From Candidatus Kuenenia stuttgartensis (GTDB lineage Bacteria > Pseudomonadota > Alphaproteobacteria > SMXS01): a stretch of 51,449 nt of DNA. The position numbers and the translations under genes were made by a program. The stretch is from positions 1 to 51,449 of the forward strand of contig CALQFM020000025.1 in the NCBI GenBank assembly GCA_943329845.2. The letters are read 5' to 3'. The notes below the pieces were generated by a model that saw only the letters and a program-made list of their open reading frames with translations, had not been told where the DNA came from and did no database searches. This document shows, in pieces, positions 33,931 through 42,878 of the stretch. How positions within the stretch are numbered: position 1 is the first letter of the stretch; each line of letters starts with the position of its first letter.

Positions 33931-34023
33931 AGAGCAGGTTCAGCAAGGACTGAACCGCTCTCGGTTGTTTTCGTCGCGGCTTTCGGGCGGCGCGGCGATT
34001 CCGCCTTGCCTGAAAGCGCTCTA
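33931..34023. repeat. Compound inverted repeat between sdhA and sdhB
   Basis: Hairpin one pairs AGAGC-A-GGTTCAG (33931-33943) with CTGAACC-G-CTCT (33950-33961). Hairpin two pairs GCTTTCGGGC (33979-33988) with GCCTGAAAGC (34008-34017), one mismatch. A further GCTCT near 34018-34022 can pair with the first AGAGC, and the repeat reaches into the sdhA stop codon. Its shape suggests a mobile palindromic intergenic repeat, possibly also a processing or attenuation site between the two genes. Confidence 0.6.
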
Positions 34024-35811
34024 GTAAACGCGAGCCTTGGGCTCGATATAGCTCACATCGTCGGTGAGCGTGTAGGTGTGCACCGGGCGGTAGTCGATGG
34101 TGACGTTGCCGGCGTCATCGAGCCACGACAGGGTGTGCTTCATCCAGTTGGCGTCGTCGCGGTCGGGGAAGTCCTCGCGGGCATGGGCGCCGCGGCTTTC
34201 CTTGCGGTTCTCGGCCGAATACATGGTCACCATGGCCTGGCGGATCAGGTTGTCGAGCTCGATGGTCTCGATCAAATCGCTGTTCCAAACCAGCGAGCGA
34301 TCGGTGACGCGGATGTCGGCCATCTGATCCCACACCTGCTTGATCAGCTCCTTGCCCTCGACCAGCACCTCGCCGGTGCGGAACACCGCGCAGTTGTTCT
34401 GCATGGTGCGCTGCATGTTGGCGCGGATCTGCGCCGTCGGCGTGCCGCCCTTGGCGTTGCGGTAGTGGTCGAGCAGGGCGATCGAGTTGTCGCCCGCGTC
34501 CTTGCCCAGGTCCTTGTGCTTGCTGCCCGCCTTGATGATCTCGCCGGCCCGGTGCGCGGCGGCGCGGCCGAACACGACAAGATCGATAAGGGAGTTGGAG
34601 CCCAGCCGGTTGGCGCCGTGCACCGACACGCAGGCGGCCTCGCCCACGGCCATCAGGCCCGGCACGACCGTGTCCGGCTCGCCGTTCTTCAGGGTCACGA
34701 CCTCGCCGTGATAGTTGGTCTGCAGGCCGCCCATGTTGTAGTGCACGGTCGGCAGCACCGGGATCGGCTCCTTGGTCACGTCGACGCCCGAGAAGATGCG
34801 GGCCGATTCCGAGATGCCCGGCAGGCGCTCGTGCAGGATCGCCGGATCGAGATGATCCAGGTGCAGGTAGATGTGATCCTTGTTGGGGCCGACGCCGCGG
34901 CCTTCGCGGATCTCGACCGTCATCGACCGGCTCACCACGTCGCGTGACGCCAGGTCCTTGGCCGAGGGCGCATAGCGCTCCATGAACCGCTCGCCCTGGG
35001 AGTTGACCAGATAACCGCCCTCGCCGCGGGCGCCCTCGGTGATCAGGCAGCCGGAGCCGTAGATGCCGGTCGGGTGGAACTGGACGAATTCCATGTCCTG
35101 CAGCGGCAGGCCGGCGCGCAGTGCCATGCCGCCGCCGTCGCCGGTGCAGGTGTGCGCCGAGGTCGCCGAGAAATAGGCGCGGCCATAGCCACCCGTGGCC
35201 AGCACCACCATGTGGGCACGGAAGCGGTGCAGCTCGCCGGTCGCCATGTCGAGGGCGATGACGCCGCGGCAGACACCGTCGTCCATGATCAGGTCGAGCG
35301 CGAAATACTCGATGAAGAACTCGGCGTCATGCTTCAGCGACTGCTGGTACAGGGTGTGCAGCATGGCATGGCCGGTGCGGTCGGCCGCCGCGCAGGTGCG
35401 CTGCGCCGCCGGGCCCTGGCCGAAATTGGTGGTCATGCCGCCGAAGGCGCGCTGGTAGATCTTGCCTTCCTCGGTGCGCGAGAACGGCACGCCGAAATGC
35501 TCAAGCTCGATCACCGCGGCGGGCGCCTCGCGGACCATGTACTCGATGGCGTCCTGGTCGCCCAGCCAGTCCGAGCCCTTGACGGTGTCGTACATGTGCC
35601 AGCGCCAGTTGTCCTCGCCCATGTTGCCGAGCGAGGCGGCGATGCCGCCCTGGGCCGCGACGGTGTGCGAGCGGGTCGGGAACACCTTGGTCAGGCACGC
35701 GGTGCGCAACCCCTGTTCGGCCATGCCCATGGTGGCGCGCAGGCCGGAACCGCCGGCGCCGACGACGACGACGTCATATGCATGGTCGATGAGCGGATAA
35801 GCCTGGCTCAT
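34021..35811 (-). CDS. sdhA: Succinate dehydrogenase flavoprotein subunit
   Basis: This 596-residue subunit oxidises succinate to fumarate. It has the FAD-binding motif [20 protein letters not shown] and His49, the covalent FAD attachment residue, in [11 protein letters not shown]. The catalytic regions [21 protein letters not shown] and the Arg in [14 protein letters not shown] are intact. The C-terminus [12 protein letters not shown] is typical. It follows sdhD by 6 bp in an sdhC-D-A-B operon. Confidence 0.98.
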   Translation of the reverse strand: MSQAYPLIDHAYDVVVVGAGGSGLRATMGMAEQGLRTACLTKVFPTRSHTVAAQGGIAASLGNMGEDNWRWHMYDTVKGSDWLGDQDAIEYMVREAPAAVIELEHFGVPFSRTEEGKIYQRAFGGMTTNFGQGPAAQRTCAAADRTGHAMLHTLYQQSLKHDAEFFIEYFALDLIMDDGVCRGVIALDMATGELHRFRAHMVVLATGGYGRAYFSATSAHTCTGDGGGMALRAGLPLQDMEFVQFHPTGIYGSGCLITEGARGEGGYLVNSQGERFMERYAPSAKDLASRDVVSRSMTVEIREGRGVGPNKDHIYLHLDHLDPAILHERLPGISESARIFSGVDVTKEPIPVLPTVHYNMGGLQTNYHGEVVTLKNGEPDTVVPGLMAVGEAACVSVHGANRLGSNSLIDLVVFGRAAAHRAGEIIKAGSKHKDLGKDAGDNSIALLDHYRNAKGGTPTAQIRANMQRTMQNNCAVFRTGEVLVEGKELIKQVWDQMADIRVTDRSLVWNSDLIETIELDNLIRQAMVTMYSAENRKESRGAHAREDFPDRDDANWMKHTLSWLDDAGNVTIDYRPVHTYTLTDDVSYIEPKARVY

Positions 35812-35817
35812 GAGGGA

Positions 35818-36198
35818 TCAGCCTCCAAACGCGATCTTGAGGACGGCGAACACCGAGACGGCGCCGCCGGCGAAGCAGACGAACGTGTTCAGCAGGCTGG
35901 TCACCAACTTGGCGCCCTCGCCGTGCACGTAGTCTTCGAGAATGACCTGGATGCCCAGCTTCAAATGGTAGAAGCCGGCGATCACCAGCAGCAGCATCAG
36001 GATGGCCTGGAGGGGGCTGGACAGGAAGTCCAGTACCTCGTCGCGCCCGGCGCCCGTCAGGCACACGAGTTCGGCGACCAGCCAAAGGGTGAGCGGGATG
36101 AGCGCGACGGCCGAAACCCGCTGGACCCAGAAATGCTGCGTGCCTTCCTTGGCCGAACCGAGGCCGCGGACCTTGCCGAGAGGCGTGCGAAGGCTCAT
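35818..36198 (-). CDS. sdhD: Succinate dehydrogenase membrane anchor subunit SdhD
   Basis: From the ATG at 36198 the protein is 126 residues with three hydrophobic segments (about residues 28-48, 58-80 and 98-120). The haem-ligand region HLKLGIQVILEDYVHG in helix II is characteristic of SdhD. The frame is open further upstream but that part overlaps sdhC and has no family match. The start overlaps the sdhC stop (TGATG). Confidence 0.93.
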   Translation of the reverse strand: MSLRTPLGKVRGLGSAKEGTQHFWVQRVSAVALIPLTLWLVAELVCLTGAGRDEVLDFLSSPLQAILMLLLVIAGFYHLKLGIQVILEDYVHGEGAKLVTSLLNTFVCFAGGAVSVFAVLKIAFGG

Positions 36199-36593
36199 CA
36201 GAACGCTCCCATCATGCTCAGGCCGATGCCCCAGGCGACCAGCGCCAGCACCACCGCCAGGATGATCACCGTCCAGCCCGAGGTCGTGGCCGTCTTCACC
36301 TCGAAGCCGTGGCCCAGATCCCAGACCAGATGGCGGATGCCGTTGAGCAGGTGAAACATCAGCGCCAGGGTCACGCCGAACAGCAGGATCATGCCGATGG
36401 GTGAGGTGCTGAAGCCCTGCACGCACTCGAAGGCCTCGTCGCCGGACGCGGCGGCGATCAGCCACCACGCCAGCCACAGCGCGCCGGCCCCCAGCGCCAC
36501 GCCGGAAGCACGGTGCAGGATCGAGGTCGCCATGGTGACGGTCCAGCGATAGACCTGAAGATGTGGTGAGAGAGGGCGTTTTACTTGCGCCAT
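36198..36593 (-). CDS. sdhC: Succinate dehydrogenase cytochrome b556 subunit SdhC
   Basis: The 131-residue membrane subunit has the family signature RPLSPHLQVYRWTVTMATSILHRASGVAL near the N-terminus and HLLNGIRHLVWDLGHGFE, which carries the haem b histidine. Three membrane helices are visible. The ATG at 36593 has GGGGAG upstream at good spacing, so I reject longer starts. It is the first gene of the sdhCDAB operon, with a candidate promoter about 60-80 bp upstream. Confidence 0.95.
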   Translation of the reverse strand: MAQVKRPLSPHLQVYRWTVTMATSILHRASGVALGAGALWLAWWLIAAASGDEAFECVQGFSTSPIGMILLFGVTLALMFHLLNGIRHLVWDLGHGFEVKTATTSGWTVIILAVVLALVAWGIGLSMMGAF

Positions 36594-36651
36594 GAGCAGC
36601 TCCCCGTAGACGATCCCCGGTTGGCCTGGGCCCCGGTTGCAATGGCGCGCC

Positions 36652-36679
36652 ATCTTAGTCGTGCGACTAGTCAGGTCAA
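36652..36679 (-). promoter_or_regulatory. Candidate sdhC promoter with palindromic site
   Basis: On the minus strand TTGACC (36679-36674) and TAAGAT (36657-36652) are 16 bp apart. Within the spacer lies the inverted repeat TAGTCG-TG-CGACTA (36656-36669) and the overlapping palindrome GACTAGTC (36665-36672). A regulator binding there would block the promoter. Confidence 0.5.
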
Positions 36680-36830
36680 CGCCAGACTCCCGATATGTCC
36701 CGCTTATACTACCTTCATCCGTGCCGGACAGCGCATAACGGGTATGCACCGCCGGAATCCGGCTATCCTGTTGCGAGTCATTTGCGTTTTTCATGATTGG
36801 GTCTATCTTTGGAACTGGAGGGCAGGTCCT

Positions 36831-37346
36831 GTGATCACCCAGTCAGGCATCTCGATCCGGCGAGGCACCAGCGGCGACGCCGAAGGCATCGCCCGGGTTC
36901 ATGTGGAGAGCTGGCGCGAAACCTATGACGGCATTCTGCCGCCGCGCGTCCTGTCGGCGCAGACCTATGCCAGGCGCCTCGCCCTGTGGCGGCAGACGCT
37001 GGCCCGAGACACGGATCGGCTGGTGCTGGTCGCCGAGGCGGGCAAGCAGATCGTCGGCTTCGCCACCAGCGGCCGCAACCGCAACGCCGCCATCCCGTTC
37101 ACCGCCGAGATGTACACCCTCTACGTGCTGCCCGAATGGCAGGGCGAGGGCATCGGCCAGGAGCTTTTCCGGGACTCAAGCCGCCGGCTCTCGGCGGACG
37201 GCCACAAGAACCTGGCCACCTGGGTGCTGGCCGACAACCCGTCGGTCGGCTTCTACGAATGGCTCGGCGGCATCCCCGTCGCCGAAAGGGACGAACGCTT
37301 CGGCATGGCCGTGCTCAGGCAGCGGGCCTATGGGTGGTGGATTTAG
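36831..37346 (+). CDS. GNAT-family N-acetyltransferase
   Basis: From the GTG at 36831, preceded by GGAGG at 9-nt spacing, the protein is 171 residues. It has the GNAT fold: ISIRRGTSGDAEGIARVHVESW, a typical beta1-alpha1 start, then MYTLYVLPEWQGEGIGQELF containing the acetyl-CoA motif A (QGEGIG) and a C-terminal LADNPSVGFYEWLGG. The acceptor is unknown. It stands alone between divergent sdhC and convergent parE and may have its own promoter. Confidence 0.88.
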   Translation: MITQSGISIRRGTSGDAEGIARVHVESWRETYDGILPPRVLSAQTYARRLALWRQTLARDTDRLVLVAEAGKQIVGFATSGRNRNAAIPFTAEMYTLYVLPEWQGEGIGQELFRDSSRRLSADGHKNLATWVLADNPSVGFYEWLGGIPVAERDERFGMAVLRQRAYGWWI

Positions 37347-37621
37347 AGGCGCTTCGGCCAACGCCGGTTACCGTGAATCACCGCGTTGACTACAATCTCA
37401 TCGGTTCGCACACGGTAGACGACGATGTAGGGCGACACGACAAGTTCGCGCGTTCCTCTGATGCGTCCAGATCGGGCACGGTGTGAAAACTGAGTGAGGC
37501 TTTGCGCCCGCTGCCAGATTTTCTCGACCATGGCCAGCGCTGCCGCGGGATTAGCCTGCAAGATATGGGCGTCGATGTTCGCAAGGTCGACCAGCGCCTG
37601 CCGATCCCACGATACCTTCAC
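37343..37621 (-). CDS. RelE/ParE-type toxin
   Basis: The 92-residue protein begins MKVSWDRQALVDLANIDAHI and has the ParE pattern SGRIRGTRELVVSPYIVVYRV followed by VNAVIHGNRRWP. ParE toxins act on DNA gyrase, RelE members on mRNA in the ribosome. The GTRELVV...YIVVYRV form favours ParE. The start is a GTG separated by one base from the stop of the upstream antitoxin-like gene, a layout typical of type II toxin-antitoxin operons. It overlaps the 3' end of the GNAT gene by 4 bp on the other strand. Confidence 0.9.
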   Translation of the reverse strand: MKVSWDRQALVDLANIDAHILQANPAAALAMVEKIWQRAQSLTQFSHRARSGRIRGTRELVVSPYIVVYRVRTDEIVVNAVIHGNRRWPKRL

Positions 37622-37622
37622 G

Positions 37623-37874
37623 TCAGGATTTGCAAGTCAGATACTTGCTGAAGAACGCTTCAACTTCCTCGTCAGAAGCAATGTCCTCATTCGCGAGGCG
37701 CTCGCTCAAACCTTCGATCTGGGATTGAAGAATGTCCGGGGGCACGTCGGAAAAGTCCGGAACCTCCTCAATGGTAACCTCGACCTCGCGGTCGGGTCCC
37801 AGCGTCGGAACGAGCTTGGCCGCCTGCTCGGGCGGCAGGTCTCGGACCTTGATGCGGAAGGACACGGCGTTCAT
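37623..37874 (-). CDS. Putative antitoxin paired with the ParE-like toxin
   Basis: The protein is 83 residues from the ATG at 37874 (an ATG 6 bp upstream, 37880, is equally possible). It begins MNAVSFRIKVRDLPPEQAAK, is strongly acidic in the middle (EVEVTIEEVPDFSDVPPD) and ends with ASDEEVEAFFSKY. The last segment resembles the toxin-binding tails of ParD/Phd antitoxins, but I see no recognisable ribbon-helix-helix or Phd N-terminus. Position directly before the toxin gives the assignment. An AT-rich TATATTATG just upstream may be a -10 box. Confidence 0.7.
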   Translation of the reverse strand: MNAVSFRIKVRDLPPEQAAKLVPTLGPDREVEVTIEEVPDFSDVPPDILQSQIEGLSERLANEDIASDEEVEAFFSKYLTCKS

Positions 37875-37912
37875 GACCATAATATAGACGAGATCGGCCC
37901 GTCCGGCGAGCC

Positions 37913-38965
37913 TCACCCGCGCGGCATCAGCGCCCAGTAGTCCAGGTCGAGCACCACGGCGGGATGGTCCTTGCCATCCTCGCCCTTGTCGGGGAAATCG
38001 GTGGCCGGCTGGTTCTTGACGCCGACGGTGCGCAAGCGAAGGGCGCCCACGTCGGTGCGGCCCGGAATTTCAGCCTTATCGACCACTTCCGACCACGCGA
38101 AGATGGTGTCGCCGGCGAAGCTGGGCGCCACGTGGCGGCCGCCATTGAGCGCGGCGATGAAGCAGGCGTTGCCCAGGCCGTTGAAGCTGATGGCGCGGGC
38201 CAGCGAGATGATGTGGCCGCCATAGATCAGCCGCTTGCCGAACCGGCTTTCGGCCTGCATGACCTGGTTGAAATGCACCCGCGCCGTATTCTGGTACATG
38301 CGGGTGGCGAGCATGTGCTCGGCCTCCTCCATGGTGATGCCGTCCACATGGTCGATCTTTTCGCCCACCTGGTAGTCGTCCCACAGGTACGACGACCCGG
38401 CCAGCACCGTGTCGTAGGCGGAGAAGTCCATCGCGTCCGGCACCACCAGGTCGCGGGGGGCGACGGCTGCGGGCAGCTCGGGAATGACTTCCTTGGGCGC
38501 CTTGGCGGCGGGATCACCCTTGTTGACCATAACCCAGCGGACATAGTCGAGCACGACCTCGTCGGCCTGGTTCGTGCCCGTCGAGCGCACGTAGACGACG
38601 CCCGCCTTGCCATTCGACAGTTCGCGCAGGCCGATGACCTGGGAGACGGCCGTGAGCGTGTCGCCCGGATAGACCGGCTTCAGGAACCGGCCGTCGGCAT
38701 AACCCAGATTGGCGACCGCGTTGAGCGAGATGTCCGGCACGGTCTTGCCGAACACGAAGTGGAAGGTGAGGAAGTCGTCGAGCGGCGCAGCGGCGAGGCC
38801 CAGGTCCATGGCGAACAGGTCCGAACAGTTGACCGCGAAGCGCGAGCCGTAGAGCGCGGTGTAGAGCGCCACGTCGCCCTCGGTCACCGTCCGCGGCGTG
38901 GCGTGGACCAGTTCCTGGCCCAGCTTGAAGTCCTCGAAGAAGTTGCCGCGTGCCGTCTTGGTCAT
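37913..38965 (-). CDS. mch: MaoC-family dehydratase, probable mesaconyl-CoA hydratase
   Basis: From the ATG at 38965 the protein is 350 residues, a tandem hot-dog (MaoC-like) protein. It starts with GNFFEDFKLGQELVHATPRT and has VNCSDLF, FHFVFGKTVPDISLNAVANLGYA and VYPGDTLTAVSQVIGLRE. These match 2-methylfumaryl-CoA (mesaconyl-CoA) hydratase as I remember it from Rhodobacter. That enzyme interconverts mesaconyl-CoA and beta-methylmalyl-CoA in the ethylmalonyl-CoA pathway of acetate assimilation. The malyl-CoA lyase homologue ends one base before this start, which supports the role. No crotonyl-CoA carboxylase/reductase gene is in the window. Confidence 0.85.
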   Translation of the reverse strand: MTKTARGNFFEDFKLGQELVHATPRTVTEGDVALYTALYGSRFAVNCSDLFAMDLGLAAAPLDDFLTFHFVFGKTVPDISLNAVANLGYADGRFLKPVYPGDTLTAVSQVIGLRELSNGKAGVVYVRSTGTNQADEVVLDYVRWVMVNKGDPAAKAPKEVIPELPAAVAPRDLVVPDAMDFSAYDTVLAGSSYLWDDYQVGEKIDHVDGITMEEAEHMLATRMYQNTARVHFNQVMQAESRFGKRLIYGGHIISLARAISFNGLGNACFIAALNGGRHVAPSFAGDTIFAWSEVVDKAEIPGRTDVGALRLRTVGVKNQPATDFPDKGEDGKDHPAVVLDLDYWALMPRG

Positions 38966-38966
38966 G

Positions 38967-39845
38967 TCAGGCGGCCTGCAGGTTTTCGATGGCCTCGGCC
39001 AGCGCGACAACGCGCTTGGCGTTGTCCACATGCAGGTTCTCGACCAGCTTGCCATCGACCACGACGACGCCCTTGCCTTCCTTCTCGGCGGCGGCGAAGG
39101 CCTCGATGATGCGGCGCGACAGGTCCACCTCGGCGGCGTCGGGCGCATAGACCTCGTTGCACGGCTCCACCTGGCTGGGATGGATCAGCGTCTTGCCGTC
39201 GAAGCCGAACTCCAGGCCCTGGACGCAGGCGTTGCGGAAGCCTTCCGTGTCCTGCAGGTCGAGATAGACACCATCGAGCACCGCAAGGCCCTCGGCGCGC
39301 GCCGCCAGGATCGACAGCGACAGCGCGGTCAGCATGGGCAGGCGCAGGGGCGTGTGGCGGGCATGCACGTCCTTCACCAGGTCGGATGTGCCCATCACCA
39401 GCGCGCCCAGGCGGGTCGAGGCCGCGGCGATGTCGGCCACCTTCAGGATGCCGCGCGGCGTCTCGATCATGCACCAGATGGCGGTGGTGGCGAGGGCGCC
39501 CGAGGCCACCATCAGGCTCTCGACCTTGTGGACCATCTCGGCCGATTCGACCTTCGGCACCAGGATCGCGTCGGGCTGTACCGACACGGCGGCCTGCAGG
39601 TCTTCGAGGCCCCACGGCGTATCCAAGCTGTTGATGCGGATGATCATCTCGCGCCCGCCATAGCCGCCCTGCTGCACCGAGTTGCACACGGTCTCGCGCG
39701 CCGCCGACTTGGCGTCGGGCGCCACGGCATCCTCCAGGTCGAGGATGATGGCATCGGCCGGGATCGACTTGGCCTTCTCCTGCGCCCGGGCATTGGAACC
39801 CGGCATGTAGAGCACGCTGCGGCGAGGGCGGAAGGTGGCGGCCAT
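38967..39845 (-). CDS. HpcH/HpaI-family CoA-ester lyase (malyl-CoA lyase/thioesterase type)
   Basis: From the ATG at 39845 (MAATFRPRRSVLYMPGSNAR) the protein is 292 residues, a TIM barrel of the CitE-like group. Conserved features are ADAIILDLEDAVAPDAK, IRINSLDTPWG, the metal-site MIETPRGILKVADIAA and GFDGKTLIHPSQVE. The end reads VVVVDGKLVENLHVDNAKR. In length and terminal sequence it looks closer to Mcl2-type (3S)-malyl-CoA thioesterases than to the longer Mcl1 lyases. Either could work with mesaconyl-CoA hydratase. A more upstream in-frame start at 39878 adds 11 poorly conserved residues. Confidence 0.85.
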   Translation of the reverse strand: MAATFRPRRSVLYMPGSNARAQEKAKSIPADAIILDLEDAVAPDAKSAARETVCNSVQQGGYGGREMIIRINSLDTPWGLEDLQAAVSVQPDAILVPKVESAEMVHKVESLMVASGALATTAIWCMIETPRGILKVADIAAASTRLGALVMGTSDLVKDVHARHTPLRLPMLTALSLSILAARAEGLAVLDGVYLDLQDTEGFRNACVQGLEFGFDGKTLIHPSQVEPCNEVYAPDAAEVDLSRRIIEAFAAAEKEGKGVVVVDGKLVENLHVDNAKRVVALAEAIENLQAA

Positions 39846-39954
39846 GGACGATCCCCTTGGTGGTGTATTTCGCGCCAACCTAGTGAAGGTTCGTGGCGGC
39901 GGTAAAGTTCAATTTCCGCGCGGGTGCCACTTGCTGCACGCCATCCCGATTCCT

Positions 39955-40036
39955 GTCATCCCGGCGAAAGCCGGGACCCAGCGGGGCAAGGGCGGCACCC
40001 TACGATCTCCTGGGTCACGGCATTCGCCGGGATGAC
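39955..40036. repeat. REP-like intergenic palindromic repeat, copy 2
   Basis: GTCATCCCGGC-GAAA-GCCGGGACCCAG begins the element, and CTGGGTCACGGC-ATTC-GCCGGGATGAC closes it, so both ends are hairpins and the whole is a larger inverted repeat. It shares the GTCAT...GCCGGGATGAC boundary and CCAG/CTGG inner edges with the copy near 11.7 kb. It lies between mcl and asd. Confidence 0.8.
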
Positions 40037-40061
40037 AAAGAGAGGTAGCGCGGAATATCCC

Positions 40062-41087
40062 CTACGACGCCTTCTTCAGGTGCCGGCGGCCGAGCAGCTC
40101 GGCGATCTGGACGGCGTTGAGCGCCGCGCCCTTGCGCAGATTGTCGGACACGCACCACAGGGCCAGGCCGTGCTCGACCGTCGGATCCTTGCGGATGCGG
40201 CTGATGAAGGTGGCGTAGTCGCCAACGCATTCGATCGGGGTGATGTAGCCTTCGTCCTCGCGCTGGTCGACGACCATGATGCCGGGCGATTCGCGCAGGA
40301 TGTCGCGGGCGCGCTTCTCGTCGATCGGATTGTGGAACTCGACGTTGATAGCCTCGGAGTGACCGATGAACACCGGCACGCGCACACAGGTCGCGGTCAG
40401 CTTGATGTCCGGGTCGAGGATCTTGTTGGTCTCGGCCGACATCTTCCACTCTTCCTTGGTGTAGCCGTCGTCCATGAACACGTCGATATGCGGGATCACG
40501 TTGAACGCGATCTGCTTGGTGAACCGTTCCTTCTTGATCGGGTCATTGACGAAGATGGCGCGGGTCTGGGTGAACAGCTCGTCCATGGCCTCGTTGCCGG
40601 CGCCCGACACCGACTGGTAGGTCGAGACGACGACGCGCTTGATCTTCGCCAGGTCGTGCAGTGGCTTGAGCGCGACGACGAGCTGGGCGGTGGAGCAGTT
40701 GGGATTGGCGATGATGTTGCGCTTGGTATAGCCGTCGATGGCGTCGGCGTTCACTTCCGGCACGATCAGCGGCACGTCCGGGTCCATGCGGAAATACGAG
40801 CTGTTGTCGATGACGGTGCAGCCGGCGGCGGCGACCTTTGGTCCCCATTCCTTCGACACGGCCGAGCCGGCCGAGAACAGCGCGATGTCGGTGCCGCGGA
40901 AATCATAGTTCTCCAGCGACTGGCACTTGAGGATCTTGGTGTCGCCGAACGAGATTTCCTTGCCCTGCGACCGGCGCGACGCCAGCGCGACCACCTCGGA
41001 CACGGGGAACTGACGTTCGGCCAGGATCTGCAGCATCTCGCGGCCGACCACGCCGGTCGCGCCGACAACGGCTACCTTGTAGGCCAT
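40062..41087 (-). CDS. asd: Aspartate-semialdehyde dehydrogenase
   Basis: Asd reduces aspartyl phosphate to aspartate semialdehyde for lysine, threonine, methionine and diaminopimelate synthesis. The 341-residue enzyme has the NADP motif VAVVGATGVVGREMLQILAE and the catalytic Cys in NPNCSTAQLVVALKPL. The substrate segment TYQSVSGAGNEAMDEL is also present. It follows leuB by 17 bp at the end of the leu run, a common alphaproteobacterial order. Confidence 0.97.
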   Translation of the reverse strand: MAYKVAVVGATGVVGREMLQILAERQFPVSEVVALASRRSQGKEISFGDTKILKCQSLENYDFRGTDIALFSAGSAVSKEWGPKVAAAGCTVIDNSSYFRMDPDVPLIVPEVNADAIDGYTKRNIIANPNCSTAQLVVALKPLHDLAKIKRVVVSTYQSVSGAGNEAMDELFTQTRAIFVNDPIKKERFTKQIAFNVIPHIDVFMDDGYTKEEWKMSAETNKILDPDIKLTATCVRVPVFIGHSEAINVEFHNPIDEKRARDILRESPGIMVVDQREDEGYITPIECVGDYATFISRIRKDPTVEHGLALWCVSDNLRKGAALNAVQIAELLGRRHLKKAS

Positions 41088-41104
41088 ATTCGTCTCCTAA
41101 AGTC

Positions 41105-42220
41105 TTAAGCGGCGATCTTGTCGAGCGCCGCCAGGATGGCATCGCCCATGCCGGTGGTGGACGTCTTCGTCATCCCCGGCTGCATGATGTCGCCGGTGCG
41201 GAACCCGGCGGCGAGCACATCCTGCACCGCGTTCTCGACCAGATCCGCGTCGGCGCCCAGGTCATAGGAATAGCGCAGGGCCATGGCGAAGCTGAGGATC
41301 GTCGCGATCGGGTTGGCCAGGTTCTGGCCGGCGATATCCGGCGCGCTGCCATGGACCGGCTCGTACATGGCCCGGCGCTTGCCGTTCTCGTCGGCCGCGC
41401 CCAGCGAGGCCGACGGCAGCATACCCAGCGAGCCGGTCAGCATGGCGGCGATGTCCGACAGCACGTCGCCGAACAGATTGTCGGTGACGATGACGTCGAA
41501 CTGCTTGGGGTTGCGCACCAGCTGCATGGCGCAGTTGTCGGCGTACATGTGCGAGATCGGGATGTCGGCATATTCGTTGTCGTGCACCCACTGCGCTTCC
41601 TCGCGCCACAGGATGCCCGACTCCATGACGTTGGCCTTCTCCGAGCTGGTCACCTTGCCGTTCGGGCGCGCCCGGGCGATGTCGAAGGCGACCCGGACCA
41701 CGCGGCGGATTTCCTCGGTGTCGTAGACCTGGGTGTTGACGCCGCGGCGCTGGCCGTTGGGCAGGTTGGTGATACCGCGCGGCTCGCCGAAATAGACGCC
41801 GCCGGTGAGTTCGCGGACGATCAGGATGTCGAGGCCGGCGACCACCTCGCGCTTCAGCGACGAGGCGTCGGCCAGCGCGTCGAAGCAGACGGCCGGACGC
41901 AAATTGGCGAACAGCCCCAGGTCCTTGCGCAGGCGCAGCAGGCCGCGCTCGGGCTTGATCGAGAAGTCGATGTTATCCCACTTGGGACCGCCGACCGCGC
42001 CGAGCAGCACGGCATCGGCCTTGAACGCCTTGTCCATGACCGCGTCGGTGATCGGCACGCCATGCGTGTCGATGCTGACGCCGCCGACCAGGTCCTCGTC
42101 CAGGTCGAAGGACAGCGACCGGTTCTTCTCCAGCCAGGAAATGATGCGGCGGACCTGCGCCATGGCTTCGGCGCCAATGCCGTCACCCGGCAGGATCAGC
42201 AGGCTGCGATTGCTGGCCAT
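41105..42220 (-). CDS. leuB: 3-isopropylmalate dehydrogenase
   Basis: LeuB oxidatively decarboxylates 3-isopropylmalate in leucine synthesis. From the ATG at 42220 it is 371 residues, the normal length. The N-terminus [20 protein letters not shown] and the segments [27 protein letters not shown] and the metal-binding [14 protein letters not shown] are intact. The NAD-loop region [20 protein letters not shown] is present. The frame extends upstream into leuD without family similarity. It starts 14 bp after leuD. Confidence 0.97.
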   Translation of the reverse strand: MASNRSLLILPGDGIGAEAMAQVRRIISWLEKNRSLSFDLDEDLVGGVSIDTHGVPITDAVMDKAFKADAVLLGAVGGPKWDNIDFSIKPERGLLRLRKDLGLFANLRPAVCFDALADASSLKREVVAGLDILIVRELTGGVYFGEPRGITNLPNGQRRGVNTQVYDTEEIRRVVRVAFDIARARPNGKVTSSEKANVMESGILWREEAQWVHDNEYADIPISHMYADNCAMQLVRNPKQFDVIVTDNLFGDVLSDIAAMLTGSLGMLPSASLGAADENGKRRAMYEPVHGSAPDIAGQNLANPIATILSFAMALRYSYDLGADADLVENAVQDVLAAGFRTGDIMQPGMTKTSTTGMGDAILAALDKIAA

Positions 42221-42234
42221 GATGTGAATTCTCC

Positions 42235-42855
42235 TTAGACGGCCTGGCTGTAGAGCCAGGGCTGCGAGGCGTGCTGCTTCGCTTCGAAGCTGTCGATGCT
42301 GGCCTTCTTCTCCAAGGTCAGACCGATGTCGTCGAGGCCGTTCAGCAGGCAATGCTTGCGGAACGGATCGATGTCGAAGCGGATCTTGCCGCCGTCCGGG
42401 CCGGTGATCTCCTGGGCCTCCAGGTCGACCGACACGATGGCATTGGCGCCGCGCTCGGCGTCGTCCATCAGCTTGTCCACGTCCGACTGGGGCAGCACGA
42501 TGGGCAGGATGCCGTTCTTGAAGCAGTTGTTGTAGAAGATGTCGGCGAAGCTGGGCGCGATGACGCAGGTGATGCCGAAATCCAGGATGGCCCACGGCGC
42601 ATGCTCGCGCGATGAGCCGCAGCCGAAATTCTCGCCGGTCACCAGGATCTTCGCCTGGCGGTAGGCCGGCTGGTTCAGCACGAATTCCGGGATCTCCGAG
42701 CCGTCCTGGTTGAACCGCATCTCGTCGAACAGGCCGCGGCCGAGGCCGTCGCGGGAAATGACCTTCAGGAACTGCTTCGGGATGATCATGTCGGTATCGA
42801 CGTTGATCATGGGCAGCGGCGCCGCCACGCCCGTCAGCTTGGTGAACTTTTCCAT
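42235..42855 (-). CDS. leuD: 3-isopropylmalate dehydratase small subunit
   Basis: LeuD forms the isomerase complex with LeuC. The 206-residue protein starts [30 protein letters not shown] and has the conserved [17 protein letters not shown] loop. The length is typical of the bacterial type that pairs with a 470-residue LeuC. A 58-residue gene and a GC-rich hairpin separate it from leuC, whereas many genomes have leuC and leuD adjacent. Confidence 0.97.
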   Translation of the reverse strand: MEKFTKLTGVAAPLPMINVDTDMIIPKQFLKVISRDGLGRGLFDEMRFNQDGSEIPEFVLNQPAYRQAKILVTGENFGCGSSREHAPWAILDFGITCVIAPSFADIFYNNCFKNGILPIVLPQSDVDKLMDDAERGANAIVSVDLEAQEITGPDGGKIRFDIDPFRKHCLLNGLDDIGLTLEKKASIDSFEAKQHASQPWLYSQAV

Positions 42856-42878
42856 CGGTCTCTCCTCAATACCGAAGA

